From contig DATKEC010000005.1 in assembly GCA_035544575.1 (NCBI GenBank), positions 1 through 52,410 on the forward strand: a stretch of 52,410 nucleotides of DNA, in the 5' to 3' direction. Of this stretch, positions 35,921 through 46,064 are shown one piece after another. This DNA comes from DATHWB01 sp035544575 (GTDB lineage Bacteria > Actinomycetota > Acidimicrobiia > Spongiisociales > ZC4RG35). Every line of letters starts with the position of its first letter. Within the stretch, counting starts at the first letter, position 1. The translations under genes were made by a program, and so were the position numbers. Under the pieces are notes generated by a model. That model did not search any database. It had not been told where the DNA came from and saw only the letters and a list, made by a program, of their open reading frames with translations.

Positions 35921-37443
35921 CGCTCCACCAGTGCCAGCCGACGGTTGTACCGGTTGACGATGCCCGAGAGCACCAGGCTCACGATCAGGTAGAAGACGAT
36001 CCAGATGAGGAACGTCTGCATCGCCTGGCCGGTCTGGTTCGCGAGCGTCTGACCGACTGCCACGATCTCGGGGTAGGCGACGGCGATCCCCAACGAAGTG
36101 TTCTTGGCCAGGTTCAGATACTGGTTGCCGATGGGCGGGAGGATGATCCGGAAAGCCTGGGGAAGGATGATCATCCGCAGCAATTGGCTGCGCCTGAGTC
36201 CGAGCGCGAGTCCCGCCTCGGTCTGGCCCTTCGGCACGGCGAGCACCCCGCCGCGCACGACCTCGGCGATGAACGCCGCGGTGTACAGGGTCACGCCGAT
36301 CCACACACCGAAGAACGCCGGCGTCATCGTCATCCCCGAAGTCCCGATCTGTGGGAACCGACCCGGGACGACGACGTCGGGACGGGCGAAGCGAAGCGGG
36401 CTGCCAGTGCGAAGGAAGTCGAACTTCTGGTCGAGGAAGCGCAGGACGAAGTCGACGAGATCCACCACGGATGCCGTGAGCGTGGGGATGAACACCAGCG
36501 CTGCGGCCGCGACGACTCCGACTGCGCCGGCCAGACCGATCCGGAACCAGTCGTCATCGGTGAGCTTGGCGAGTCCGGCCGGTGAGCGCAGCGAGTCGAG
36601 GAAACGACGGATCCAGCGGACCGCCAGATAGACGGCGGCTGCTGCCAGCGCGAGCTGCCATGCCAGCGTCGGGACCGCGGACACGATGGATGCGAGCAGT
36701 TGCCACACCCAGCCGACGGCCCCGGCGACCGGGTGGAGGAACCATCCCGCCACGACGACCCCCGAGAACGTGAGAAACGCATATCGGCCTGGGTAGGTGT
36801 CGGCGCCGGTCTCTTCGAGCCGGCGGATCCGAGCCCGATACACCAGTCGGGCGGCGATCAGACCGGCGATGACGAAGACCGACCACTGCCAGAAGGTCTC
36901 GGTGGGAAAGAACCAGGGGATGGAAACACCCTTGTTGCTGATGACCAGCCACTGGGTCCCTTCCTGGTCGGCCGAGACGTTGGGGAACGTGAGAGAGGCG
37001 ACGAAGAACCAAAAGACGATCTGGACGAGCAGAGGGATGTTGCGGAGGATTTCGATGTAGACGGTGGCGAGCCGGTTCAGGAGCCAGTTGGCCGACAGCC
37101 GCGACACTCCGACGATCACACCGAGCACCGAGGCGGCGAGGATCCCCGAGACGGTGATGCGCAGCATGTTGACCGCCCCGGTCTGGATCACCTGGAAGCC
37201 GTTGGCGGGCCGGGTGAAGATTCCCTCGCCGATCTGGATCCCGGCAGGTCGGGAGAGGAAGCCCCAGCCGAACGAGCGGCCCTGGGCCTGGAGGTTGCCG
37301 GCCGCCTGGAGGCCCAGGATCACGACCAGGGCGATGAGACCGGCGAGGACCACCAGCTGCGCGGCCCACTTGAGAACGGTGACATTCCGCCACAGGGGCG
37401 GCTTCCGTTCTGGTGGTCGCGAGATGCGGGTGTCGGTCGCCAT
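35917..37443 (-). CDS. Amino-acid ABC permease (AapQ-like), with long insertion
   Basis: The 508-residue protein has N-terminal permease segments (NMLRITVSGILAASVLGVIVGVSRLS, EILRNIPLLVQIVFWFF) and the EAA-loop part near the C-terminus (AEVVRGGVLAVPKGQTEAGLALG). Between them (about residues 190-360) lie several extra membrane helices and a soluble stretch. Rhizobial AapQ is nearer 400 residues. ATG 37443 follows the binding-protein gene after a strong stem-loop. Confidence 0.92.
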   Translation of the reverse strand: MATDTRISRPPERKPPLWRNVTVLKWAAQLVVLAGLIALVVILGLQAAGNLQAQGRSFGWGFLSRPAGIQIGEGIFTRPANGFQVIQTGAVNMLRITVSGILAASVLGVIVGVSRLSANWLLNRLATVYIEILRNIPLLVQIVFWFFVASLTFPNVSADQEGTQWLVISNKGVSIPWFFPTETFWQWSVFVIAGLIAARLVYRARIRRLEETGADTYPGRYAFLTFSGVVVAGWFLHPVAGAVGWVWQLLASIVSAVPTLAWQLALAAAAVYLAVRWIRRFLDSLRSPAGLAKLTDDDWFRIGLAGAVGVVAAAALVFIPTLTASVVDLVDFVLRFLDQKFDFLRTGSPLRFARPDVVVPGRFPQIGTSGMTMTPAFFGVWIGVTLYTAAFIAEVVRGGVLAVPKGQTEAGLALGLRRSQLLRMIILPQAFRIILPPIGNQYLNLAKNTSLGIAVAYPEIVAVGQTLANQTGQAMQTFLIWIVFYLIVSLVLSGIVNRYNRRLALVER

Positions 37444-37453
37444 CAGGGTGGTT

Positions 37454-37489
37454 GGTCTTGGGGGCCGCCGGGCGGCGGCACCCAAGACC
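37454..37489 (-). terminator. Intercistronic stem-loop between binding protein and permease genes
   Basis: GGTCTTGGG (37454-37462) pairs with CCCAAGACC (37481-37489), and inside it GCCGCC (37464-37469) pairs with GGCGGC (37474-37479). The combined stem is 15 base pairs. No T tract follows on the minus strand, so it more likely protects or attenuates mRNA after the binding-protein gene than ends transcription. Confidence 0.65.
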
Positions 37490-37507
37490 GTTCAGTTTAT
37501 CGGCCGA

Positions 37508-38629
37508 TCACCGCGCCGGCATTGGGTACTGGAGCCCGCCGTCGGCGTACAAGGCGTTGAGGCCTCGTTCGAGTCCGAACGGGCGGAGGTGGCGGTCGAA
37601 GATCTCGGCATAGTTGCCGACCTGGCTGATCACCTGATAGAAGGCGTCGGCCGGCAGGCCCATCACCGTCTGCAGCTCTCCTTCGCCACCGAGCAGGCGA
37701 GCGATCTCACCGTTGGGCGGGTTGGCCAGCATCTCGTCGACATTGGCCGAGGTCACGCCGTGCTCTTCGGCGAGCTGCATCGCAAACACCGTCCAGGTGA
37801 CCAAGTCGCCGAAGCGCGAGTTGTTCTGCGCCCAGGCCGGGCCCAACGGCTCCTTCGAGAACGGCACGGACGGGAAGATCACCCAGTCACCGCCGTCAGG
37901 ATCGATCGCCTTGCGAGACACCAGGCTGGAACCGTCCGTGGTCACCACGTCGCATGCGCCGGCCTTGAAGTTCTCCGTCACGATGTTGAAGTCCTCGAAG
38001 GTGTTCAACGTGATCGAGATCCCGAGGGCAGCCGCCGCTTCGGACATGTTCAGCTCGGTCGTGGTTCCGGCGTTGGTGCAGACGATCGCTCCGTCGATGT
38101 CGGCCAGTGACGAATCGGTTCCGAATCCGTCCGACGCGCGGCCCATCATCTGCTGACCGTCGTAGTACGTGGTCGGCCCGAAATCGAGACCGAGTTCTGT
38201 GTCGCGGCTCTGGGTCCAGGTGGTGTTACGGGACAGGATGTCGACCAGGCCCGAGTTCACCGCCTCGAAACGGGCTGCCGCGGTGAGTGCCTCGTACCGC
38301 ACTGCATCGGCGTCGCCGAACATCGCCGCGGCCAGCGCCCGGCACAGGTCCACGTCGAAACCGACGAAGTTGCCGGCCTCATCCTTGGATCCGAATCCGG
38401 GGAGCGTTTCGTTCGCCCCGCAGTTGAGTTCACCGCGGGCAAGAATCGTGTCGAGGAGGTCGCCACCGGTCTGTGCGCCGCCGTCTCCGTCCCCGTCAGT
38501 CGATGGTGCTGTGGTTTCCGTCGAGCCGTCCGGTGCGGCTGTGGTGGTTGTCGTTTCCTCGGCTGTGGTCCCGCATGCAGCGAGAACCATCGCCAGGATC
38601 GACAGCATGATCATGAAGCGTCTCTTCAT
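37508..38629 (-). CDS. Amino-acid ABC substrate-binding lipoprotein (AapJ/BztA-like)
   Basis: The 373-residue protein has a lipoprotein signal (lipobox VLAAC, Cys 19), a Thr/Gly/Asp-rich linker and the extracellular solute-binding family 3 domain of the general L-amino acid type: DTILARGELNCGANETLPGFGSKDEAGNFVGFDVDLCRALA, then SRNTTWTQSRDTELGLDFGPTTYYDGQ. It captures polar or acidic amino acids for the two permeases downstream. ATG 38629 has GGGAGGAA upstream. Confidence 0.94.
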   Translation of the reverse strand: MKRRFMIMLSILAMVLAACGTTAEETTTTTAAPDGSTETTAPSTDGDGDGGAQTGGDLLDTILARGELNCGANETLPGFGSKDEAGNFVGFDVDLCRALAAAMFGDADAVRYEALTAAARFEAVNSGLVDILSRNTTWTQSRDTELGLDFGPTTYYDGQQMMGRASDGFGTDSSLADIDGAIVCTNAGTTTELNMSEAAAALGISITLNTFEDFNIVTENFKAGACDVVTTDGSSLVSRKAIDPDGGDWVIFPSVPFSKEPLGPAWAQNNSRFGDLVTWTVFAMQLAEEHGVTSANVDEMLANPPNGEIARLLGGEGELQTVMGLPADAFYQVISQVGNYAEIFDRHLRPFGLERGLNALYADGGLQYPMPAR

Positions 38630-38652
38630 GTGATGTTTCCTCCCATGTGTTT

Positions 38653-38676
38653 GGGGCGCTCCCTGAGGAGCGCCCC
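38653..38676 (-). promoter_or_regulatory. Perfect 10-bp hairpin upstream of the binding-protein gene
   Basis: GGGGCGCTCC (38653-38662) and GGAGCGCCCC (38667-38676) are perfectly complementary around CTGA. It ends about 15 bases before the ribosome site of the binding-protein gene and lies 114 bases beyond the dxs stop. Without a T tract it could be a leader structure or a dxs terminator. Confidence 0.5.
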
Positions 38677-38789
38677 AGGACCATAGCCCTGCGTCCATCC
38701 GCCGCGCGCCGAACCGAGGGCTGCCTGTCTCCCGCCAAACGTGGCAGACACTGCGAGGAGTTCCCGCTCGCCGCGGCAGCGCTGTGACC

Positions 38790-40643
38790 TCAGCGCTCCA
38801 GGATCAGCTGCAGCCGACGCACCAACGAGTCCTCGTCGAGACCGATCGAGGAGATGACCGAATCAGCCGATCCGAAGGGGAGAAAGCTGTCGGGGATGCC
38901 GATGGTGTGCACCCTGCCGCCGAGGCCGGAGCCGGACAGGGCCTCGAGCACCGCCGCCCCGAACCCTCCCGAGACGACGTTGTCCTCGATCGTCACCACC
39001 GCCCGCGCCCGGCGCACCCAATCCTCGAGACGAGCGTCGAGGGGCTTGACCCAGCGGGCGTTGATGACGCCGACCGAGGCTCCACCCTGCTCGAGCCGCG
39101 AAGCCACCTTCTGGGCAGTCTCCACGTAGCGACCGTTGGCCAGAATCAGCAGATCGTCTCCAGCACTCAACTGGGTCCACTCACCGACCGCGATCGCGGG
39201 GCCGGGAATCGTCGGAAGGGACGTGGCTGCCGCTTTCGGATAGCGGATCGCCATGGGGCCGGGATGTGTGGCGGCGGTTTCGATCATCGCACAGAGGTCG
39301 GCGGCGTCGGCGGGCGCCCCGACAACCATGCCCGGGATCATCCGCAGGAACGTCAGATCGAAAACACCGTGATGCGACGGTCCGTCCGGACCGGTCACGC
39401 CGGCCCGATCGAGGAGGAGCGTCACCCCGAGACCGTGGAGAGCCACGTCCATGGTGACCTGATCGATGGCACGCTGGAGAAAACTCGAGTAGATCGCGAC
39501 ATACGGCTTCTTTCCCGCCATCGCCAGACCGGCGGCGAGCGTCACCGCGTGCTGTTCGGCGATTCCGCAGTCGATGACACGGTCCGGATGACGGTCCGCC
39601 ACCTCCGCCAGCCCGGTGGACGACACCATCGCCGCCGAGATGGCCACGACATCGGGGTGGCGATCCGCCACCGAGGCCAAGGCCAGGCCGGCCACGTCGG
39701 TGAGCATCACCTCGGACTTGAGTGGAGCGCCGGTGGTGACGTCGAACCGACCGACACCGTGCAACTTGTCGACGCGGTCGTCGATGGCCGGTCGATAGCC
39801 GCTTCCCTTCTCCGTCACGACGTGGACCACGACGGGCTCGTCGTAATCCTTGGCACGACCGAAGGTCTCCTCGAGCAGTTCGATGTCGTGGCCGTCGATC
39901 CGACCGGTGTACTTCAGCCCGAGGGTGTCGAAGAAGGTCGAGGGCTCGAGCATCTGCTTGACGGCGTCCTTGAAACGGGTTGCCAACTCGTCGGCGGTCT
40001 CGCCGACGACAGGCATCCCTCGCAGCATCCGCCGCGAAGTGCGCTTGGCCCACTCGTAACGCGGATCCATGCGGAGGTGGGAGAGGTTGGCGAGCATCGC
40101 CATCCCGCCGATGGTCGGTCCGTAGCTGTGGCCGTTGTCGTTGACGACCACGATGAGGCGTCGGGGACGAGTCACCGCGATGTGGCTGAGAGCCTCATAG
40201 GCCATCCCTCCGGTCAGCGCCCCGTCCCCGATCACCGCCACGGTCCAATGCTCGGAGTCCGAAAGGGCCCGGCCGAGGGCATAGGAGAGCGAGGTGGATG
40301 CGTGGGAGTTCTCGACGAAGTCGTGTTCGCTCTCCTCACGTGCCGGATAACCGCTCAGGCCCCCGAGTTCGCGCAGCCGATCGAACCCGTCGCGGCGACC
40401 GGTCAGCAGCTTGTGCACGTACGCCTGATGGCCGACATCCCAGAGGATGCGGTCCCGAGGGGAATCGAAGCAGCGGTGAAGGGCGATGGTCAGTTCGACC
40501 ACGCCCAAGTTCGGCGAGAGGTGGCCGCCCGTCTTCGAAATCTTGTCGAGAAGGAAGGTCCGGATCTCCCCGGCGAGCTGACCCAGCTCGGAGGGGCTGA
40601 GATCGTCGAGGTCGGACGGGTTCTCGATCCGTTCAAGGATCAT
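38790..40643 (-). CDS. dxs: 1-Deoxy-D-xylulose-5-phosphate synthase
   Basis: The 617-residue thiamine-diphosphate enzyme makes DXP from pyruvate and glyceraldehyde 3-phosphate for isoprenoids. Motifs: LERIENPSDLDDLSPSELGQLA, GGHLSPNLGVVELTIALHR with the catalytic His, the ThDP-binding GDGALTGGMAYEALSH and NDNGHSYGPTIGGMA (the usual NDN-S-P motif), and DCGIAEQHAVTLAAGLA. ATG 40643 matches the normal family N-terminus; GTG 40673 is the alternative. It follows the sensor kinase gene on the same strand. Confidence 0.96.
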   Translation of the reverse strand: MILERIENPSDLDDLSPSELGQLAGEIRTFLLDKISKTGGHLSPNLGVVELTIALHRCFDSPRDRILWDVGHQAYVHKLLTGRRDGFDRLRELGGLSGYPAREESEHDFVENSHASTSLSYALGRALSDSEHWTVAVIGDGALTGGMAYEALSHIAVTRPRRLIVVVNDNGHSYGPTIGGMAMLANLSHLRMDPRYEWAKRTSRRMLRGMPVVGETADELATRFKDAVKQMLEPSTFFDTLGLKYTGRIDGHDIELLEETFGRAKDYDEPVVVHVVTEKGSGYRPAIDDRVDKLHGVGRFDVTTGAPLKSEVMLTDVAGLALASVADRHPDVVAISAAMVSSTGLAEVADRHPDRVIDCGIAEQHAVTLAAGLAMAGKKPYVAIYSSFLQRAIDQVTMDVALHGLGVTLLLDRAGVTGPDGPSHHGVFDLTFLRMIPGMVVGAPADAADLCAMIETAATHPGPMAIRYPKAAATSLPTIPGPAIAVGEWTQLSAGDDLLILANGRYVETAQKVASRLEQGGASVGVINARWVKPLDARLEDWVRRARAVVTIEDNVVSGGFGAAVLEALSGSGLGGRVHTIGIPDSFLPFGSADSVISSIGLDEDSLVRRLQLILER

Positions 40644-40689
40644 TCGCAGATCGTAGTTGTCTGCCGGGCCCACGGAGTTGGGCCCGACC

Positions 40690-42421
40690 TCAGCGGGAGG
40701 CCGATACCGGGTCGGCTGCCCGCGGCAGCATCACGAAGAAGCGCGATCCCACTCCCAACTCGGACTCGACCGAAACCGAACCGCCGTGGGCCTCTGCGAC
40801 GTGCTTGACGATCGCCAGCCCGAGCCCGGTCCCCCCGGTCTCCCTCGACCGGGCCACATCGACCCGATAGAACCGCTCGAAGACCCGGTCGATGGAACGA
40901 CGGGGAATCCCGACTCCGGTGTCCTCGACTTCCAACCGCACCACCGCATCGTCGACCGAGAGCGTGACCCGCACCTGATCGCCCGCCGCGCTGTAGCGGA
41001 TGGCGTTCGACACGAGGTTTCGCACACTCAGCCCGAGGTCTGATCCCGAGCCGATGACCGTGGCTTCCGCCAAATGCGCGGAGACAACGATTCCCGCGTC
41101 CGACGCGGTCTGCCGAAGGCCATCGATCTCCTCTTCGACGACACGATCGAGACGTACCCGCGCGTCACCGCCGGTCGAAGTCTCCACACGGGAGAGGTCG
41201 AGCAGGTCCCCGACGATCCGGGCCAATTGCCGGGCGGAATCGTGGACGAGGGTCACGAATCGCCCGGCTCGATCGGGGTCGCGCTCGAGGGCCATCTGCA
41301 GGGTTTCGGAGGCCGCCAGGATCGAGGCGATCGGCGTCTTGAGCTCATGGGAGGCGTCCGCCACGAAGTCCCGCCGCATCCGCTCGATACGAATGCGCTC
41401 GGAGATGTCGGAGAGAACCAGCAGCGTCCTGCCTTCTGGCAGCGGGGTCGCCAACGCCCGCAACGTGGGGCCGCCACCGCCAGGCTCCATGACCAACTCC
41501 GTGGAGACCGAGGACTCGGAAGCTTCGCGGACCAAGCGCTGCAGCGTGTGGGGGACGAGTTGGCTGACACGGTCCGGCACCTCACCCACCAGGGCCCTCG
41601 CGGTCACATTCCCGTACAGGATCGAGCCGTCAGGGGCGACGAGAACGACGCCCTGGCCCAGCGCATCGAGGAGAGCCTCGAGGGTCTCCCGCTCGCTCAC
41701 CGCTTCGTGGATCCGACGTCCCAGCTCGCTGGCCATGTCGCCGATCGACACGCCGAGGCGATCGATCTCGCGGACCGGCGACCGCCTCGCCCGGATGTCG
41801 AGGCGACCCTGCGCAACTCCGCGGGCGATCGACGTGAGTTCCGTGATCGGGTTCGCCACTCGCCGGGCCACCACGGCCATCAGGGCCACCCCGAGAATCC
41901 CCGCCACGAGCGCGGCGACACCGATTCGGGTGGCGACCTCGGCCACCTCTCCGGCCAGCCGCTCCTCGGAGATGGACAGCCGATAGACATGACCGTCGTC
42001 GGAGGCAATGGCCACATAGGTCTGGAGCACACCGGTCGTGTCTGAGATCCGGGTCTCGACCCCGACTCCGTCCGCCACTGCCTGTGCCACCTCGGCCCGG
42101 TCGGCGTGGTTCTCCATCCCGGAGGCTTCGAAGGCCGAGTCGGCGAGAACGACACCGTCGGCGGCGATCACGGTGAGCCGGGCGTCGAGGGCCTCCGCGA
42201 TGCTCTCGACGACCGGTGCCAGATCCTCGTCGCCCACTCCCGCCAACCCGAGACGCACCGATCGAACTTCGCGTTCGAGTGACTCGACGGCCTGACGACG
42301 CAACACCCTCTCCGAGCCGTCGAGGGTCAACAGCCCGAGAAACCCGATGACCAATATGAAGACGACCGCATAGGTCGTCAGCAGCCGTCCGGCCAGGCTC
42401 CCTCGACCGGGCGCGCGAACT

Positions 42422-42429
<8 letters not shown>
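40690..42429 (-). CDS. phoR: PhoR-like sensor histidine kinase
   Basis: The 579-residue protein has two membrane segments (about 18-36 and 169-188) enclosing an extracytoplasmic sensor, a HAMP domain (189-242), a PAS-like domain (about 250-345), HisKA with DASHELKTP (His 361) and the catalytic domain with NLVSNAIRYS, DTGVGIP and GTGLGLAIVKHV. It is coupled to the response regulator gene (8-base overlap) and lies behind phoU, so it most likely senses phosphate through PstSCAB/PhoU. Confidence 0.9.
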
Positions 42430-43115
<686 letters not shown>

Positions 43116-43132
<17 letters not shown>

Positions 43133-43808
43133 GTCCGAAGATCCCCTCCTCGTTGAAGTCGTGGAAGTCGCCGGTCACGAGGAACACGACCTGTTCTCCG
43201 ATGTCGACGGCCTGGTCGCCGATCCGCTCGAGGGCTCGGGCCGCCATCATCATGTGCGTCGCCCACTCGAGGAGCTTCGGGTTGGGCCCGCACGCAACGA
43301 CCTCTCGGTACATCCGCCGGTTGATCCGATCCACCGGTTCGTCCATCGCCGGGAGCAACCTCGCCTCGTCGGCATCCCGGCGTACGAAGGCCTGTGCGGC
43401 GGTGCGGATCATCGGCCGCACCAGGTCACCCATCTCCCGAATCTGTTCGATGATCCGGTCACTCGTCGGCAGTCCGCTGGTCAGCCGGGCGAGCTTGGCG
43501 ATGTTCACACACTGATCGCCGGTCCGTTCCAGGGTCATGTTGAGGTGGAGGACCGCGGACATGAGCCGCAGGTCGCTCCCCATCGGCTGTTGACGTGCCA
43601 TCAGGTTGATCCACCGCCCGTGCACGTCGTTGTGCTTGCGGTCGACTTCGTCGTCACGGGCGACGACGTCAGATGCGAGGGTTCCGTTCTGGGTCACGAG
43701 GGCTTCGACCGCCGCGCCCACCATTCCCTCTGCCTGTTCGGCGATGTCGAGCATCACGTGCTCGAGTGACTCGAGTTCCTGATGGAAGTGGCTTCGTTGG
43801 TCCACCAT
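43116..43808 (-). CDS. phoU: Phosphate signalling protein PhoU
   Basis: The 230-residue all-helical protein consists of two PhoU repeats with the metal-cluster motifs (ARDDEVDRKHNDV near residues 50-62; LERTGDQCVNIAKLA and LERIGDQAVDIGEQ). It restrains the sensor kinase when PstSCAB is saturated. It lies 11 bases after pstB and overlaps the regulator gene. Confidence 0.95.
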
Positions 43809-43819
43809 TGCTTCCCCGA

Positions 43820-44689
43820 TCAGCCGAACCGGCCGGTGATGTATTGCTCGGTCTCATTCTCGGACGGGGCGGTGAAGATCTTGTCGGTGCTGTCGTACTC
43901 GACCAGGCGGCCAGTGCGCTGGCCCGTGTCGTTGACGTCGACGGAGAGGAAGGCCGTGCGGTCCGACACGCGAGCTGCCTGCTGCATGTTGTGGGTCACG
44001 ATCACGATCGAATAGTCCCGTTTCAGTCCGAGCATCAGCTCTTCTATCCGGAGCGTGGCGATCGGATCCAAGGAGGAACAGGGCTCATCCATCAACAGCA
44101 CGTCGGGGCTCGTCGCAAGTGCCCTGGCGATGCACAGTCGCTGCTGCTGTCCTCCGGACAACGAGTAGCCGGACTCATCGAGCTTGTCCTTGACTTCGTC
44201 CCACAGAGCTGCCTGGCGCAGGGCGCGTTCGACGAGGTCCGCCAACTCGGCCTTCGTGCCTTTGAAGCCGTTGATGCGAGCCCCCCACGCCACGTTCTCG
44301 TAGATCGACTTCGGAAACGGGTTGGGCTTCTGAAAGACCATCCCGACCCGGCGACGTATCTCGACCGGGTCGATGTCTGTGGCGTAGATGTTCCGATCGG
44401 CGTAGATCACAGCACCCTCGACCCGGGCGGTCGGAATCAGATCGTTCATGCGGTTGAGGCAGCGAAGCACCGTCGACTTGCCGCAACCCGACGGCCCGAT
44501 GAGTGCAGTGATCTCGTTTCTGGGGAAGGCGATGTTCACGTCGCGAACCGCCATGAACTCGCCGTAGTACACGGAGAGCTCCTGGGTCGCCATGATCGGG
44601 GGCTCGGCGACCGAGGTGGGCGAAGCGGTTGAAGTCCCGGTGCTCTCGGTCACGATCCGACTCACTTCCGTGTCGCTGGTTCTGGTCAT
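43820..44689 (-). CDS. pstB: Phosphate ABC transporter ATPase PstB
   Basis: The 289-residue protein has Walker A GPSGCGKSTVLRCLNRMND (typical PstB), Q-loop VFQKPNPFPKSIYENVAWG, signature LSGGQQQRLCIARALA, Walker B VLLMDEPCSSLDPIA and the H-loop VTHNMQQAARVSD. The N-terminal 30 residues are Ser/Thr-rich and variable. It starts one base after pstA. Confidence 0.97.
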   Translation of the reverse strand: MTRTSDTEVSRIVTESTGTSTASPTSVAEPPIMATQELSVYYGEFMAVRDVNIAFPRNEITALIGPSGCGKSTVLRCLNRMNDLIPTARVEGAVIYADRNIYATDIDPVEIRRRVGMVFQKPNPFPKSIYENVAWGARINGFKGTKAELADLVERALRQAALWDEVKDKLDESGYSLSGGQQQRLCIARALATSPDVLLMDEPCSSLDPIATLRIEELMLGLKRDYSIVIVTHNMQQAARVSDRTAFLSVDVNDTGQRTGRLVEYDSTDKIFTAPSENETEQYITGRFG

Positions 44690-44690
44690 T

Positions 44691-46064
44691 TCAGACTCTC
44701 CTCGAGTACCGGTTGCGGAGTATCACGGCCGTCGCGTTGAGGGTCAACAGGAGCACGAGGAGGACGATGATGGCGGCGGCGGCGATGCTGCGGAACTCGT
44801 CTTGGGGTCGCGCCGTCCACTGATAGATCTGGATCGGCAGCACCGTGAACTTCGAGAACGGCCCGGACGGGTCGACATTGATGAAGGTCGACGCCCCCAC
44901 CACGATCAGGGGAGCGGTCTCCCCGATCGCGCGTGCCACCGCCAGGATCGCCCCGGTCAGGATTCCGGGAAGCGCAGCCGGGAGGATGTGGCTCTTCGTG
45001 GTCTGCCACTTCGTCGCACCGAGGGCCATTCCCGCCTGCCGGAGCGAGCCGGGCACAGCCCGGAGCGCCTCCTGGGCGGCGATGATGATGATCGGGAGGA
45101 TCAGGAGTCCGAGTGTCAGCCCGGCGGCGAGGATGGTGCGACCGTTCTCGGAGACACCTCGTCCATCCCCCAGAAACAACGAACCTGATGTGAGCGGTTC
45201 GAGAGTCCGCACCAGCACAGCCAGACCGAGCATCCCGTAGATGATCGACGGGACACCGGCGAGGTTGTTGATGTTGGTCTGGATGAGCCGGTTGACACGG
45301 TTGGGTTGGGCGTACTCCTCGAGGTAGATCGCCGCACCCACGCCCACCGGCACGGAGAACAGGATCGTGATCGCGATCACCCAGACGGAGCCGAGGAGCG
45401 CGGTCCGCACGCCGGCGACTTCCGGTGTCGAAGACTGCGGAGTGGTGACGAACCTGCGGGTGAGCCACGCCCGGAATTCGAGGCGTGCTTCCGGGTGCCG
45501 CTCGGCCACCTCGGCTTCGATCCGGTCCCGGTCCAGGTAGGACTCGGTGAGCTGGTAGGTGGCGACCACGTCGGCCACCACGACACGTTCGAGCACGAGT
45601 TGATAGACGTTCGACTCGTCCCGGGGAGCGCTCGTACAGCCGGGTGCAGGCGATTGCGAGGCGCACAGGTCGTCCCAGGAACCACGGGGCTCGAACACGA
45701 GCCGGTCCTCGTAAAAGCGCTGCTCGCGCTCGAAGCGACGGCCCACATTGGTCGACACGTTGGCGACGAGCACATCGATGAGGTCGTCCTTGTCCATCTC
45801 CTCGAGCGAGACCAGCTCGGGATCGAACCCCGCTGCGGCCACAACAGCTGCTGGCTCCTGTTGGTTGACGATGGCCACCAGACCGAACGCCTCGTTGGTG
45901 ATCGTGTAGAGAAGTGTGACCAGCGCCGCTACCGCAACGACGAGAACGAGGAGGAACAGCGCGGACGACAGCCCCGCCTTCCTCCGTCTGGTCTGGAGCT
46001 GGCCGAGAAACTCGTCGTCTTCGGGGAAGTCGTGGCGGAGGCGTTCGGGGGCGGCGACGCTCAC
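44691..46064 (-). CDS. pstA: Phosphate ABC permease PstA with large loop
   Basis: The 457-residue protein has a first membrane segment (about 33-55), then a polar region of about 150 residues (56-215) with Cys pair CASQSPAPGC, before the permease core (IYLEEYAQPNRVNRLIQTNINNLAGVPSIIYG; LRAVPGSLRQAGMALGATKWQTT with the EAA loop). Usual PstA proteins are near 290 residues, so the loop is an addition that should be extracytoplasmic. GTG 46064 overlaps pstC by 4 bases. Confidence 0.94.
   Translation of the reverse strand: MSVAAPERLRHDFPEDDEFLGQLQTRRRKAGLSSALFLLVLVVAVAALVTLLYTITNEAFGLVAIVNQQEPAAVVAAAGFDPELVSLEEMDKDDLIDVLVANVSTNVGRRFEREQRFYEDRLVFEPRGSWDDLCASQSPAPGCTSAPRDESNVYQLVLERVVVADVVATYQLTESYLDRDRIEAEVAERHPEARLEFRAWLTRRFVTTPQSSTPEVAGVRTALLGSVWVIAITILFSVPVGVGAAIYLEEYAQPNRVNRLIQTNINNLAGVPSIIYGMLGLAVLVRTLEPLTSGSLFLGDGRGVSENGRTILAAGLTLGLLILPIIIIAAQEALRAVPGSLRQAGMALGATKWQTTKSHILPAALPGILTGAILAVARAIGETAPLIVVGASTFINVDPSGPFSKFTVLPIQIYQWTARPQDEFRSIAAAAIIVLLVLLLTLNATAVILRNRYSRRV

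Noticed and set aside
38784..40808. Plus-strand open frame of 674 codons opposite dxs
   Set aside because: Dxs on the minus strand carries all thiamine-diphosphate motifs; the other frame is a composition artefact.
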